Shown in pieces: positions 6,796-16,400 of a stretch of 60,074 nt of DNA. Each line of letters begins with the position of its first letter. The first letter of the stretch is position 1. Origin of the DNA: Planctomycetota bacterium (lineage in GTDB: Bacteria > Planctomycetota > Planctomycetia > Pirellulales > Pirellulaceae). A program made the translations under genes and the position numbers. The notes beneath the pieces were generated by a model, which searched no databases, was not told the DNA's origin, and saw only the letters and a program-made list of their open reading frames with translations. The stretch lies in the NCBI GenBank assembly GCA_027622275.1, contig JAQBZB010000014.1, forward strand, positions 1 through 60,074. The letters run 5' to 3'.

Positions 6796-9018
6796 ATGCG
6801 ACTGAACTGGTTCTTACCATTTCTGCGAAAGAAGAAAAAAAGCGAAACGCTCGCGCCGCCGTCGTTCGTGATGCGCTGCGCCATGACCGTGCTGCCGCGT
6901 TCGTGGTTTGCGGATCGAGTGACCGGGAAGTCGGGACGGATCCGGAAGCTGTTGCAACGCATTGGCCCTTCGGTCTTGTCATCACCGCTACGTCGGATCG
7001 TGCAAACAGCTTGCCTCCTCTTGTTCCTCACGCTGTTCTTCTACGTGTGTTGGCCGTATAGCGCACGACCGGCCGGGGACGGACAGAAGTCAGACGGCTG
7101 GCGACTCGTCGAAGTTGAACAACAAACGGGCTTGTTTCGATTCGAGGCTGACCGCCGGCCGGCTTGGATCGAACGTGACGGGCAAGTCGTGCATGTGACA
7201 AGCAGCGCCGGGAGCGCGGCGTACGTCGGTGCTTTCGCGATTGCCGACATGGCCCCGAGCGGAGTGTCGCTGTGCCCGATCAGTGAGTTGTCGCCGGAAG
7301 CGTTCGACCAACTGCTCCTCGCCCAGGGCACCTGGTCGCTGACCGAGACCGAGCCGGATCGTTGGCCCTCGCATTACGCGGACGAGCTGCGGAAGAAAGA
7401 GTTTGTTCCAGCGGAACTCTTTCTGGTAATCGACCCGCTCGTGAGCCTGTCGACGGCGATCGCGTCGCGAAGTTGGGTGTGGTCACTCACTTCGGCGGCG
7501 ATCATTCTGGTCGTTTGCGTGTTGATACCGCGTGGCTTCTGCGGATACTTGTGCCCGCTTGGTACTCTCATCGACTTGTTTGATTGGAGTGTTGCACGGC
7601 GGGTGAAGCGATTTCGCGTTACAGACGACGGTTGGTGGGTTCACATAAAATATTATCTGCTCGCGGGCACACTTGTCGCAGCGATGTGCGGCGTGCTGGT
7701 CTCGGGTTACGTGGCGGCAATTCCTGTTGTCACACGCGGCCTGTTGTTTCTCGGCGACCCGCTTCAGAGCGGCCTGTCTCGCGGCTGGCATCTGGTGCCA
7801 GAGATGAATCTTGGTCACGCCTTCTCAATGGCCCTCTTTGCAATCGTTCTCTGCCTCGGTTTTTTACAACCGCGTTTCTGGTGCAAGTATGTCTGTCCCA
7901 GTGGAGCCGTCTTCTCGCTCGGCAATCTGTTTCGCATCACCGAGCGGAAGGTCGAGTCGACCTGCATTAATTGCAACAAGTGCGTCGAGATCTGTCCGTT
8001 CGATGCCATTAAGCCGGACTTCACGACGAGGACGTCCGACTGCACGCTCTGTCAAACTTGCGGCGGCGTTTGTCCGACGCAGGCGATCAAATTCGTCGAG
8101 CGCTGGAACTTGGTCGAGTTGAAGGTCGAAAACGATCCGCCCACGGGCGAGACGTCGCTTGGCCGCCGCGGCTTCTTGTCACTCGCCGCAGGCAGCGCGG
8201 CGGCGATCGTCGGCGGAGCAAGCGTCGCCGTCGCCACGCGATCCTTCGGGGCCAGGCTCGACGATCCGACAGCCTTCCGGCCGGTGCGACCGCCAGGCAG
8301 CGTCCCCGAGCGACAGTTTCTCGAAATGTGCATTCGCTGCGGCGAGTGTTTCAAAGCGTGTCCGAACAACGTGCTGCAAGTCGAGGGCTTCCAGCAAGGC
8401 TTCGAGGGCTTATGGACGCCGCTGGTCAATGCCGATTGGGCGGGCTGCGAATCGAGTTGCAACGCGTGTGGTCAAGTCTGTCCGACCGGAGCCATTCGCG
8501 CGTTGCCGTTGGAAGAAAAGAAAGTGGCCCGCATGGGGCTCGCGATCGTCAACGAGAAAACCTGCTTGCCATTCGCGAATCGGGAAGCTTGTCAATTGTG
8601 CGTCGACGAGTGCAACGCGGCCGGCTACGAAGCGATCGAGTTCATCAACGTGCATACGTCCGTCGACGATAACGGGATGCCTGTCGAAGGCTCTGGTTTC
8701 GTCGCCCCCGTCGTGCTGGCCGACAAGTGCGTCGGCTGCGGCTTGTGTCAGACGCGCTGCTACGCCATCAACGTCAAAGAAAAACATTTGCTCACTGGCT
8801 CGGCGATCGTCATCGAAGCCGGCCTTGGCAAAGAAGATCGCCTGATGACCGGCTCGTACATCCAGTTGCGCGAAGACGAGATGCTGCGGCGTAAAACGAC
8901 AACGCATCCGCCAGCGACCGACTTCTTTGTACCCGAGTCAACGCCAGACTCCGACGGTGAGGCAATTCCCGAGTCGTTCCAGCCAGCTGCGGACAATCCG
9001 TTTGGCTCGACGAACTAA
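6796..9018 (+). CDS. Fused NapH/NosR-like membrane ferredoxin and NapG-like periplasmic ferredoxin
   Basis: A 740-residue polytopic iron-sulfur protein. The first part has a transmembrane segment near residue 75, a periplasmic loop, and several more segments between about 230 and 370. CGYLCPLG and CKYVCPSG motifs typical of NapH/NosR/RdxA proteins lie in that region. Two ferredoxin clusters follow (CINCNKCVEICP and CTLCQTCGGVCP). A second, internal Tat-like or membrane segment (GRRGFLSLAAGSAAAIVGG, about 455-475) precedes a NapG-like domain with four cysteine motifs: CIRCGECFKACP, CNACGQVCP, CQLCVDECN and CVGCGLCQTRC. The likely role is moving electrons from the quinone pool or cytoplasm to a periplasmic acceptor through the ApbE-flavinylated partner encoded upstream. 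The final acceptor is not encoded next to it. Confidence 0.9.
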   Translation: MRLNWFLPFLRKKKKSETLAPPSFVMRCAMTVLPRSWFADRVTGKSGRIRKLLQRIGPSVLSSPLRRIVQTACLLLFLTLFFYVCWPYSARPAGDGQKSDGWRLVEVEQQTGLFRFEADRRPAWIERDGQVVHVTSSAGSAAYVGAFAIADMAPSGVSLCPISELSPEAFDQLLLAQGTWSLTETEPDRWPSHYADELRKKEFVPAELFLVIDPLVSLSTAIASRSWVWSLTSAAIILVVCVLIPRGFCGYLCPLGTLIDLFDWSVARRVKRFRVTDDGWWVHIKYYLLAGTLVAAMCGVLVSGYVAAIPVVTRGLLFLGDPLQSGLSRGWHLVPEMNLGHAFSMALFAIVLCLGFLQPRFWCKYVCPSGAVFSLGNLFRITERKVESTCINCNKCVEICPFDAIKPDFTTRTSDCTLCQTCGGVCPTQAIKFVERWNLVELKVENDPPTGETSLGRRGFLSLAAGSAAAIVGGASVAVATRSFGARLDDPTAFRPVRPPGSVPERQFLEMCIRCGECFKACPNNVLQVEGFQQGFEGLWTPLVNADWAGCESSCNACGQVCPTGAIRALPLEEKKVARMGLAIVNEKTCLPFANREACQLCVDECNAAGYEAIEFINVHTSVDDNGMPVEGSGFVAPVVLADKCVGCGLCQTRCYAINVKEKHLLTGSAIVIEAGLGKEDRLMTGSYIQLREDEMLRRKTTTHPPATDFFVPESTPDSDGEAIPESFQPAADNPFGSTN

Positions 9019-9138
9019 CGACGACAGTTCCGCTCGTGACGGCCAACGGAAAAGTGCCCGTCTGAAGAATGATGTGCTGTTGCGCTACGTGCGCACGTTG
9101 CAGCGGTACAAGGAGTCCGCTACTACCGGGCCAGCACA

Positions 9139-9375
9139 ATGCAAGCGGTAACCGCAACCTTTAGAAACGGCCAAGTGGAATTGACCGAGGCTGTAGACTG
9201 GCCGGAGGGAACGCGACTCGAAGTCGTTCCGCGAGGCGCGCCAGACAATTCCCAACCCGCCGCCCCGATGACCGAGTGGCCGGACGGTTTTTTCGACCGA
9301 CTGCGGGGAAAGTGGGGTGACGAACCATTCGAGCGTCCGCCACAAGGTGAACTTGAACGACGCGAGGATTGGTAA
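9139..9375 (+). CDS. VapB-like antitoxin
   Basis: A 78-residue protein whose N-terminus (MQAVTATFRNGQVELTEAVDWPEGTRLEVV) resembles the short beta-hairpin region of antitoxins and DUF104-type partners of PIN toxins. The C-terminal half is charged and probably wraps the toxin. The stop codon overlaps the start of the PIN gene (TAATG, 9373-9377), the usual arrangement of vapBC operons. It looks intact, although its partner is broken. Confidence 0.8.
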   Translation: MQAVTATFRNGQVELTEAVDWPEGTRLEVVPRGAPDNSQPAAPMTEWPDGFFDRLRGKWGDEPFERPPQGELERREDW

Positions 9376-9822
9376 TGGCATGGCTCCCGGATATCAACGT
9401 CTGGATTCACCTCCTCAAACAGCCTGGCAGCAAAATCGAACAATCGCTGCTCAGTCATCCATCCGACCAGGTTTTTCTTTGTTCGATTGGCATGGCGCAA
9501 CTGTGGCACGACAGGGCTTTTGTTTTGTTTAATCTGTGACGAGCGCAGATGAGTAGCATGGCCTCGCAGGCCGTGTGTTTTCCGGCATTCCCAAGCTGAC
9601 ACGGCCTACGAGGCCTACGAGGCCATGCTACTTCTTGCGCAACTTCAAACAAACAAAAGCCCTGTGTGGCACGGTGCCTACAAATATGGAAACACGGAGC
9701 GACGGTTGAAAGTCTTGGAAGAACTGTTTGCGGGATTCGTGTCCTTGCCGTTCGACGACAGCGCCGCGTGGCATTACGGCGACATTCGTCACCGGCTCGT
9801 GACGGCAACTATCATAAGCTAG
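9375..9822 (+). pseudogene. vapC-type PIN-domain toxin, disrupted by a mobile element and truncated
   Basis: The frame from 9375 reads MAWLPDINVWIHLLKQPGSK, a PIN-domain start with the first catalytic aspartate, and continues to AQLWH before entering an insertion that gives a stop at 9537-9539. Removing the insertion plus one copy of the duplicated GTGGCACG rejoins AQLWH to GAYKYGNTERRL in frame. The rest reads through the FAGFVSLPFDDSAA region to HRLVTATIIS and stops at 9822. VapC proteins normally continue for about 35-40 more residues with the C-terminal acidic PIN residues, so the 3' end is also lost. Two lesions make it non-functional as a ribonuclease. The upstream antitoxin gene is still open. 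Confidence 0.88.
9511..9665. mobile_element. 155-bp MITE-like element with terminal inverted repeats and 8-bp target duplication
   Basis: The ends are inverted repeats: the left starts ACAGGGCTTTTGTTTTGTTT (9511-9530) and the right ends AAACAAACAAAAGCCCTGT (9647-9665), with a one-base length difference. The element is flanked by direct copies of GTGGCACG at 9503-9510 and 9666-9673, consistent with an 8-bp target duplication. The interior carries an imperfect palindrome (GTAGCATGGCCTCGCAGGCC near 9553, mirrored by a run ending GGCCATGCTAC near 9631). It encodes no protein, so any transposase must act in trans. Its excision exactly restores the PIN reading frame, which proves it is an insertion. 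Confidence 0.88.
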
Positions 9823-9851
9823 TTCAAGGTTCGTTCTTTAGGGAGCGCCGC

Positions 9852-10488
9852 ATGAGTAACCAGTTGATTGGAAGACGTGCTGTGATATGTCTACTTGCGA
9901 TGATTGTCGTTCTCGTGCCATCGTTTCTGGTAGTCAGCCTACAGAGCAACAACATCTCAACAGCAAATGAAGCTGCGCCGATATCAGAGTTTGGGTACAA
10001 GGAGTACGTCAAGGAAGGGCCGTTCGTCATCAACATCAGTTATCGCTCCGCTCGATGTTGTCTTGCGAGCATTCAAGTACGTCAGGCTTTCTAGCCTGAC
10101 AAGGGGAGTGTCAGCCTAGAAAAAACGTACATTGCGGCTGTGCCGCACTAAGTGGATCAGGAGTTTCCCGCGAAGCGCAAGTACATGTTCATTGACCAAG
10201 ACGGACGCGGTGGCTTAAACAATGATCGCGGCGAAGTAATTTTGAACATGGATGCACAGTTCTCCGTTGATGCCTCCTTCGATCCAAACGTACCGGGGAG
10301 CGTCTCGGAATACTCCGTGACTATAAGAGGTGTTGGCTTTACGGATCTTGATGTAAACGGATCCTTCGACTATCGGGTAACGACAGAGACTGCGGCACGG
10401 GTCGATGTGTGGTATGAGAATGCTTGGCGTGAGACCGTTGTTGGTGGCGACCTGTACGAAAGGAAACTAGCCAAGGTGCGCTGTACAA
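9852..10488 (+). pseudogene. Broken gene for an unknown anchored or exported protein
   Basis: The first segment (9852 to about 10076) has a possible ribosome site (GGGAG) and encodes a positively charged N-terminus, one transmembrane or signal segment (VICLLAMIVVLVPSFLVVSL) and a short exported stretch ending INISYRS. A palindrome at 10077-10130 then brings a stop at 10092-10094, and another stop follows at 10149-10151. The same reading frame reopens at about 10152 and encodes a beta-rich stretch (YMFIDQDGRGGLNNDRGEV through VDVWYENAW) up to the helicase 3' end. The two halves share frame, so I read this as one gene split by the repeat. I do not recognise the family; two separate short genes cannot be excluded. 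Confidence 0.5.
10077..10130. repeat. Palindromic element of the CAGCCT-TTCC-AGGCTG type, inside a broken gene
   Basis: The left arm starts GTACGTCAGGCTTTCTAG (10077-10101) and the right arm reads TGTCAGCC...AACGTAC (10109-10130), imperfect reverse complements with a 7-base spacer. The left arm also forms its own hairpin (GTCAGGCT / AGCCTGAC). It is related to the element at 12607-12657, which has the same outer GTACGTCAG end. Confidence 0.8.
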
Positions 10489-13400
10489 CTAACTTCTCGG
10501 CTTTGAGGCTGGCTTCTTCTTGCGGTCGCGTTTCATATTGGGCGTCTTCGACGTTACGGCGGCGGTGGGCAAGGCAAAGGAACTGGCTTGCTGCTGCTGG
10601 AACTTCTGCTTGGCCGGCTTTGTGATGAAGCGTGTTAGTTCGACTTGTTCGTAGTCGTCGAAGTAGCTGCCGCCGTATTGTGAAGCACGCTGGCGGCGCG
10701 GGTGGCAGACGTAGAGCCAATCGGCGGCGCGAGTCATGGCGACGTAGAACATGCGGCGTTCTTCTTCCAACTGTTCCGGATCGAACATGCTGCGTTCGTG
10801 CGGAATCTTGCCGTCGCTGGCGTGTAAGATGTAGACGACTTTCCACTCCAAGCCTTTTGCGGAATGCATCGTGCTGAGTATCAGGCGGTCGCGGTCGGCG
10901 TCTTCCGCGAGAGCTTCTTCGCCATCGGGCGGGTCGAGTGCCAACTCGGCCAACATGGTCGTGCGGTCCTCGAACCGGCTCACCACCTCTTTCAATTGTT
11001 CGAGATCGCTCAGCCGTTGAGGCAGGTTATCGTAGCGGCCTTCCATTAGCGGCTCGTAAAAAGTCAGCACGCTTTGAATCTGCATAGCGAGATTGTCGTC
11101 CGCTTGTGCCGACAGATATTGAAGCAGGCTAACCAACTGCGTCCATTCGTCGACGGCTTTGGCGGGCGGTTTGGTCGCCGACCAAGCTGCGAAGTCTCCG
11201 CCTGCATCGATCACAATCTGCTGAAGCTGCATCGCCTTTTTTGGTCCAACTCCGGCCAACAAAGTCAACACGCGCTGGCCAGCCACACGGTCGCGCGGGT
11301 TTTCCGCCAGGCGGAGGAACGACATCAGATCCTTGACGTGAGCCGATTCAATAAATTTCAAACCGCCGTATTTGACATACGCGATGTCTTGCCGTGCCAA
11401 TTCGGCTTCCAGCAAGATGCTGAGTTGAGCCGACCGAAACAGCACGGCTTGTTGCGAAAGCGGAATTCCCCGCTGGCGGTGATCGTGGATGCGGGCGACG
11501 ATGAAGTCCACTTGCTCGTGCTCGTCAAAGCAGGTGATCAGTTGCGGCGGCGAGCCTTCCTCGCGATCCGACCACAGATCTTTCGTGTACCGTTCGCTGG
11601 CTTGCGAGATGACGCTGTTCGAGGCCGCCAGAATCGGCGCGACGCTGCGGTAGTTTTGTTCCAACGCGATGACTCGCGCTCCGGGAAACTGTTTGGGAAA
11701 GTCGAGGATGTTGCGGACGTTCGCGGCACGGAACGAATAAATCGACTGAGCGTCGTCGCCGACAATGGTCAGGCCACGTCCATCGGGGCAGAGCCGCTTG
11801 AGCAACCGCGATTGCAGACAGTTCGTGTCTTGATACTCATCGACCAGGACACAATCGAACCGATCGCGGATCGTTGGCCCGGTCTGTTCGTGTTCGAGCA
11901 GCTCGCACCATGTCACTAGCAAATCGTCGAAGTCGAACACGTTCAATTCGCGTTTCCTGTTCGCGTAGCCTTCGAACAGTTTCGCGAACGCCGCAGCGTA
12001 TTTCGTTTGCGAGGAGAATTGTTGTTGGAGCGTCGCATCGAGCGACAACTGGGCGTTGACCATGTAACTGTGAATCGACATGCACGTTCCCTTCCTGGGG
12101 AACTTTTTGTCGTCCTTCGCCAGTTCAAGATCTTGGCAGACGGACTGCATCAAGGATTCGGCGTCGCCACGGTCGTGGATCGTAAACCGCTCGTCGATGC
12201 CGATATGTTTTCCGTAGATTCGCAGCAACCGCGTGCCGACGCCGTGAAACGTGCCGCCCCAGACGTTGCGGCGGACGTCTTGCTGAGCCAGCACGTCGCC
12301 CACTCGCTGTAGCATCTCGGTGGCCGAGCGGCGAGTGAACGTGAGCAGTAAGATGCGGTACGCCGGTATGCCTTCAGAGATCAAGTGCGCCACGCGATGC
12401 ACCAGCGTCGTCGTCTTTCCGGTTCCAGCGCCCGCGATGATTAAGAGAGGTTCGCTGCCGTGTGTTGCGGCGATTCGCTGTTGTTCGTTGAGATTGGCGA
12501 GACCGGCGGGCGCAGTTGCAGGTACGATGCTGCCCGACTTCTTTGTTAACGCATTCTTGGGACGTGTTGTCTTATTGCGAGGCATCTTCTTCTCCGGTGC
12601 ATCGACGTACGACAGCCTTTCCAGGCTGTCTTGGTCAGCCTGGAAAGGCTGACGTACTTCATCAGGGACATCGACGAATTGGCGCAGACTTTCATCACCG
12701 GCAATACCAAAGCCGGTGCCGCTTCCAATCGTTTCGAAGCAACCGTCAACACGAATCACTTCCGCCGTCGCACCGTCTTCTAGTTCAAACGACCTCGTTT
12801 CGCCACAACGAGAGGCGGCGGCGACCATCTCACGCATATAGGACAAGCCGCGCGTCGCTTCCGGTCGATCCCAAATCTGAGACGCGGCGTCCAATAACGC
12901 CCGCGACAAGAATACCACACACTTTGATCGGGCGCGCGTCACCGCGACATTCAATCGATTCAGCCCGTAGATGAACTCGGCCTCCTGCACGGCAAACTCG
13001 GGATCGGAGACGCCGTAGCTGACAATCACGGCGTCGGCTTCCTGGCCCTGCATTTTGTCGACCGTATCGACGAAGGGCGGGTGCTGCCACATGCGCTGAC
13101 GCCGCAGTTCGCGCTCGATCAAGCGGATCTGGGCGCGATGCGGACTGACTAGAAACACGCCGCGGCGAAAAAATTCGTCGTCGTTGGCGTAGAGTCTCCC
13201 CTCCGCATCTCGCAGCGCGCCGCGCAGCCCGATGACAAGCTTGGAGACCAGTTGTGCTTCCAATTGATTTTCGCGAGCAGCCCACACGCCATCGAGAATC
13301 ACGATCGTGAGCGGACAGGCCGGATCGAGGCAAGCCTCCGCGAACGGATCGAAACAACGCTCGCGTGACAGACCCAACCGCCGCGCGGCGATCGTCTCGT

Positions 13401-16400
13401 TGAACGGCAGATAGTCATGGCCGTAAAGCAACCCGGCCGCGAAGCTCGTCAACACATCGTTCATGCGGAAGTTTTCGGTGAGTTGAACTTTGGAGTGCGG
13501 TGACTTGTCACCGCTTTCTTTTTCTCTCGTGTTTGGCTTTCCATCTGTGTCGCCAAAATGGGAAAGCGACGACAAGTCGTCGCACTCCAAAAAGGCTTCG
13601 AACACGGATCGGTGAAGCACTGGCTGGCCTGCGGGCGGATCGGGGTAGACGCCTTTGATGATCGGCGGAAGCTGCAAGTGATCACCAGCTAATACCAAGC
13701 GGCCCGCGCTGCCGGCGAGGCTGATCGGGACCGACGCTTCAGGCACGCGGACTTGCGATGCCTCGTCGATCACGACGAAGTCGAACTCGGGTAGCTTCTC
13801 GTACGCTTTCAAACACGCGTAGGTCGTCGCTCCGACAACCGCACAGGTTTGCCGCTTCAACCACTTGGCAAAGTGTTTCTCCTCGATCACATTCGCCGAC
13901 AGTTCACCGTCACCGTGCCACGCCTTGACCTTGGCGACTTGCAGCTCGCCCGCCAGACCGAGCGAACTTTGCAAGGCCGTGACTTTCCGCAACAGGTTCT
14001 CGATGGCCGCGTGTGTGTAAGCGGAAACCAGAACGCGGAACGGCTTCTTGGCCGCGAGATGGACTGCGGCCAAGCCGAGAATGGCTGCCGCCAAGAAGTG
14101 CGTCTTGCCCGTTCCCGGTGGTCCCCACACGGGCACGACTCGTTGATTGCAAATGGCGAAGTACGCCCGCGTTTGGCTTCCCGTCAGTTGCAAATGTTCG
14201 AGCTGCTGCACCGCCGCTGCGTACAAATCGTCAGAAAGCGGTCGCGGCTGACAAGCGGCCTGCGGGTCGCGAAGCAAACGCAGGAACAATTCGTCTTCAC
14301 CTAGCCGTTCGCGGACGGCACCGTATCCCTGCAAGAACTCGACCACGCTGTCCGTGCTGTAATCGGTGAATCGCGGGTACAAGAGGAATTGCTGGCCGGG
14401 TTGCGGCGGCCCGTCGATGAAAGGCTTGGCGTACTCGACGGTAAGTTTTGCTGGCGTCCCGAGCTTGTCTTTCTGGATTTCGCAAACGCCGACGACGGCC
14501 AGATTCGACTGCGGCTTGCCCGTCCAAAGTTGCTTGCGGCACGCGTAGTCTCGGTATTCCAATTGGGCGCGCCGCCCGGCTTCGTTGTCGGTCACTAGCA
14601 GCCATTCGGGAAAACCGCCCGCATCGATCGGCATCGCGGTCCCGGATGTGACTTCGAACTCCGTCTCGCTCGTGGCTCGCAACTGCATCACCTTGGCAAG
14701 CAATAACTGAGCGGCGAGTGGTTCGCAGCGAGCGTGGCGTTTATCCAAGCAGTCGAGGAGACTTTCGTAGCGTGCGAAGAACGCTAGTCGTGACAGCAAC
14801 GGATCGGCGTAGGGATGCTGCGTGGGCAGCGCGAACTTCGCGGCCCAGGCATAGATCGCATCCGTACCTCGATGCCGGATCGATTGCAACAACTCGCGGG
14901 CGGCTCGCAGTCGAGCCGCCGTTTGGCTTTTGATCTGTTCCATCAGTTCGCCTTTGCCGCGATACCACGCCGCGTGGATCGGTTCGGCCCTCATTCCGTG
15001 GCCCAGCGGAAAATGAAAGTAATCGTTTCGATTGAGCTGGAAGCGGCTGCCAAGCGACGCGAGCGATTCGGGCAACGTGTAACTCACTTCGACGGGTAAC
15101 GCCATGACGTGCCCCAAGGCGTCGAGTAACACGACGACGGGAAACGGCACTTCGCGGGCGGGATGGCTGTCCGCAACTAGCAACTCTGGCGATTGAAAGT
15201 GAAACAGCAACGTCATCGCCTGCTCGGCCAATTCGGGCTCGTCAACGTCTTGCAACGATTCCAACAGCCACTCGACCAGCAGCCCGCGTTCCTCTTCGGT
15301 CAGCACATACGCTTGCAGGCTGAGTTGATCGCGCCACTCGCGATCTTGATTAAATCGATCGACGCCGACAATGATCTCGTGCAACACGCGGACCCATTGG
15401 CGGCGGATGTCCGACGTATCGTCGGGTGTCTTGGCCAACAGCACATACGGCTGCGACTTGTTGCCAGGGTAAAACCGTTGCACTGTTTCTGCAGACAACA
15501 CTTCGTCACGGAGATCCCTGCGCAGCGTGAGGTGAAGGCCAGCCAGATAGATTGCCTGCGACAGCGGCTCTTTCTGCAGGGTGAGGAACAAGCTAATGTT
15601 CTCGCCCTTGGACAACGACGGCGACGCCGCACCGTGTGTTTGAGGCTCGTTCGTTTCCAATGCGGTCACTTGCCGCGCGAGGCGTGGACCGCGTCCGGCG
15701 AGCGACGCACAACGCGACAGCACATTGTCCGCGTCGCTGGTCTGCAGGAACTCGCCCAATTCCGTGACGGTCGTCACGTGTGCTTCGTGGCGAAGAAACT
15801 GCTTGCCGTAGGATGTGAGGTGCGAAATCCGCGAGACGTCGTTGTCACGCTGCATTTGATCGCGGCAATGATCGAAGTAGTCGCACCATTCGCAACGGTG
15901 ATAGACATGCCAGTTCGCTGCGTCGGGCGGGGCACGAAGTAGAGGCGTCAATTCGTGTCGCAGAAACTTTTCCAGGTGCGGGCGCAGTTCCGCAAGATCG
16001 AATTCCGTCGGCGACAACTGCGACCCGAGCCACACTTCGCCTTGCTGCATGTCGACCCGCGGATCTTCAAGCGATTCCGCCCACAGGATCGCTTCCAGTT
16101 CCAAGGCGTATAGCAGTACCTGCACGCGATGCGTCAACTGCATCGACTCGCCACGCTTCACATCCATGACCCGCAGCACCCGGCGACCCTCGCCGTCGTC
16201 GCGCACGGCGATCAGATCAGGATGGTTGTCGCTGAGCACGACGACTTGGGGATCGATCCCGTAGCGCTCGTAAAACGCGAGCGGCAGGCGCAGCGTCGGT
16301 TGGTAAATGAACGTCCCGACCGGAGCCGTGCGCAACAACTCCAACGTCGCTTTCCAATCGAACCGCCGAGTGTGTAGATCGCCCTCGCCCGGAGCGATGA

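Noticed and set aside
5799-7031. 410-codon open frame on the minus strand
   Set aside because: It lies wholly antisense to the FMN_bind and ferredoxin genes, which carry clear domains; its product is Arg/Val/Leu-rich and shows no family pattern.
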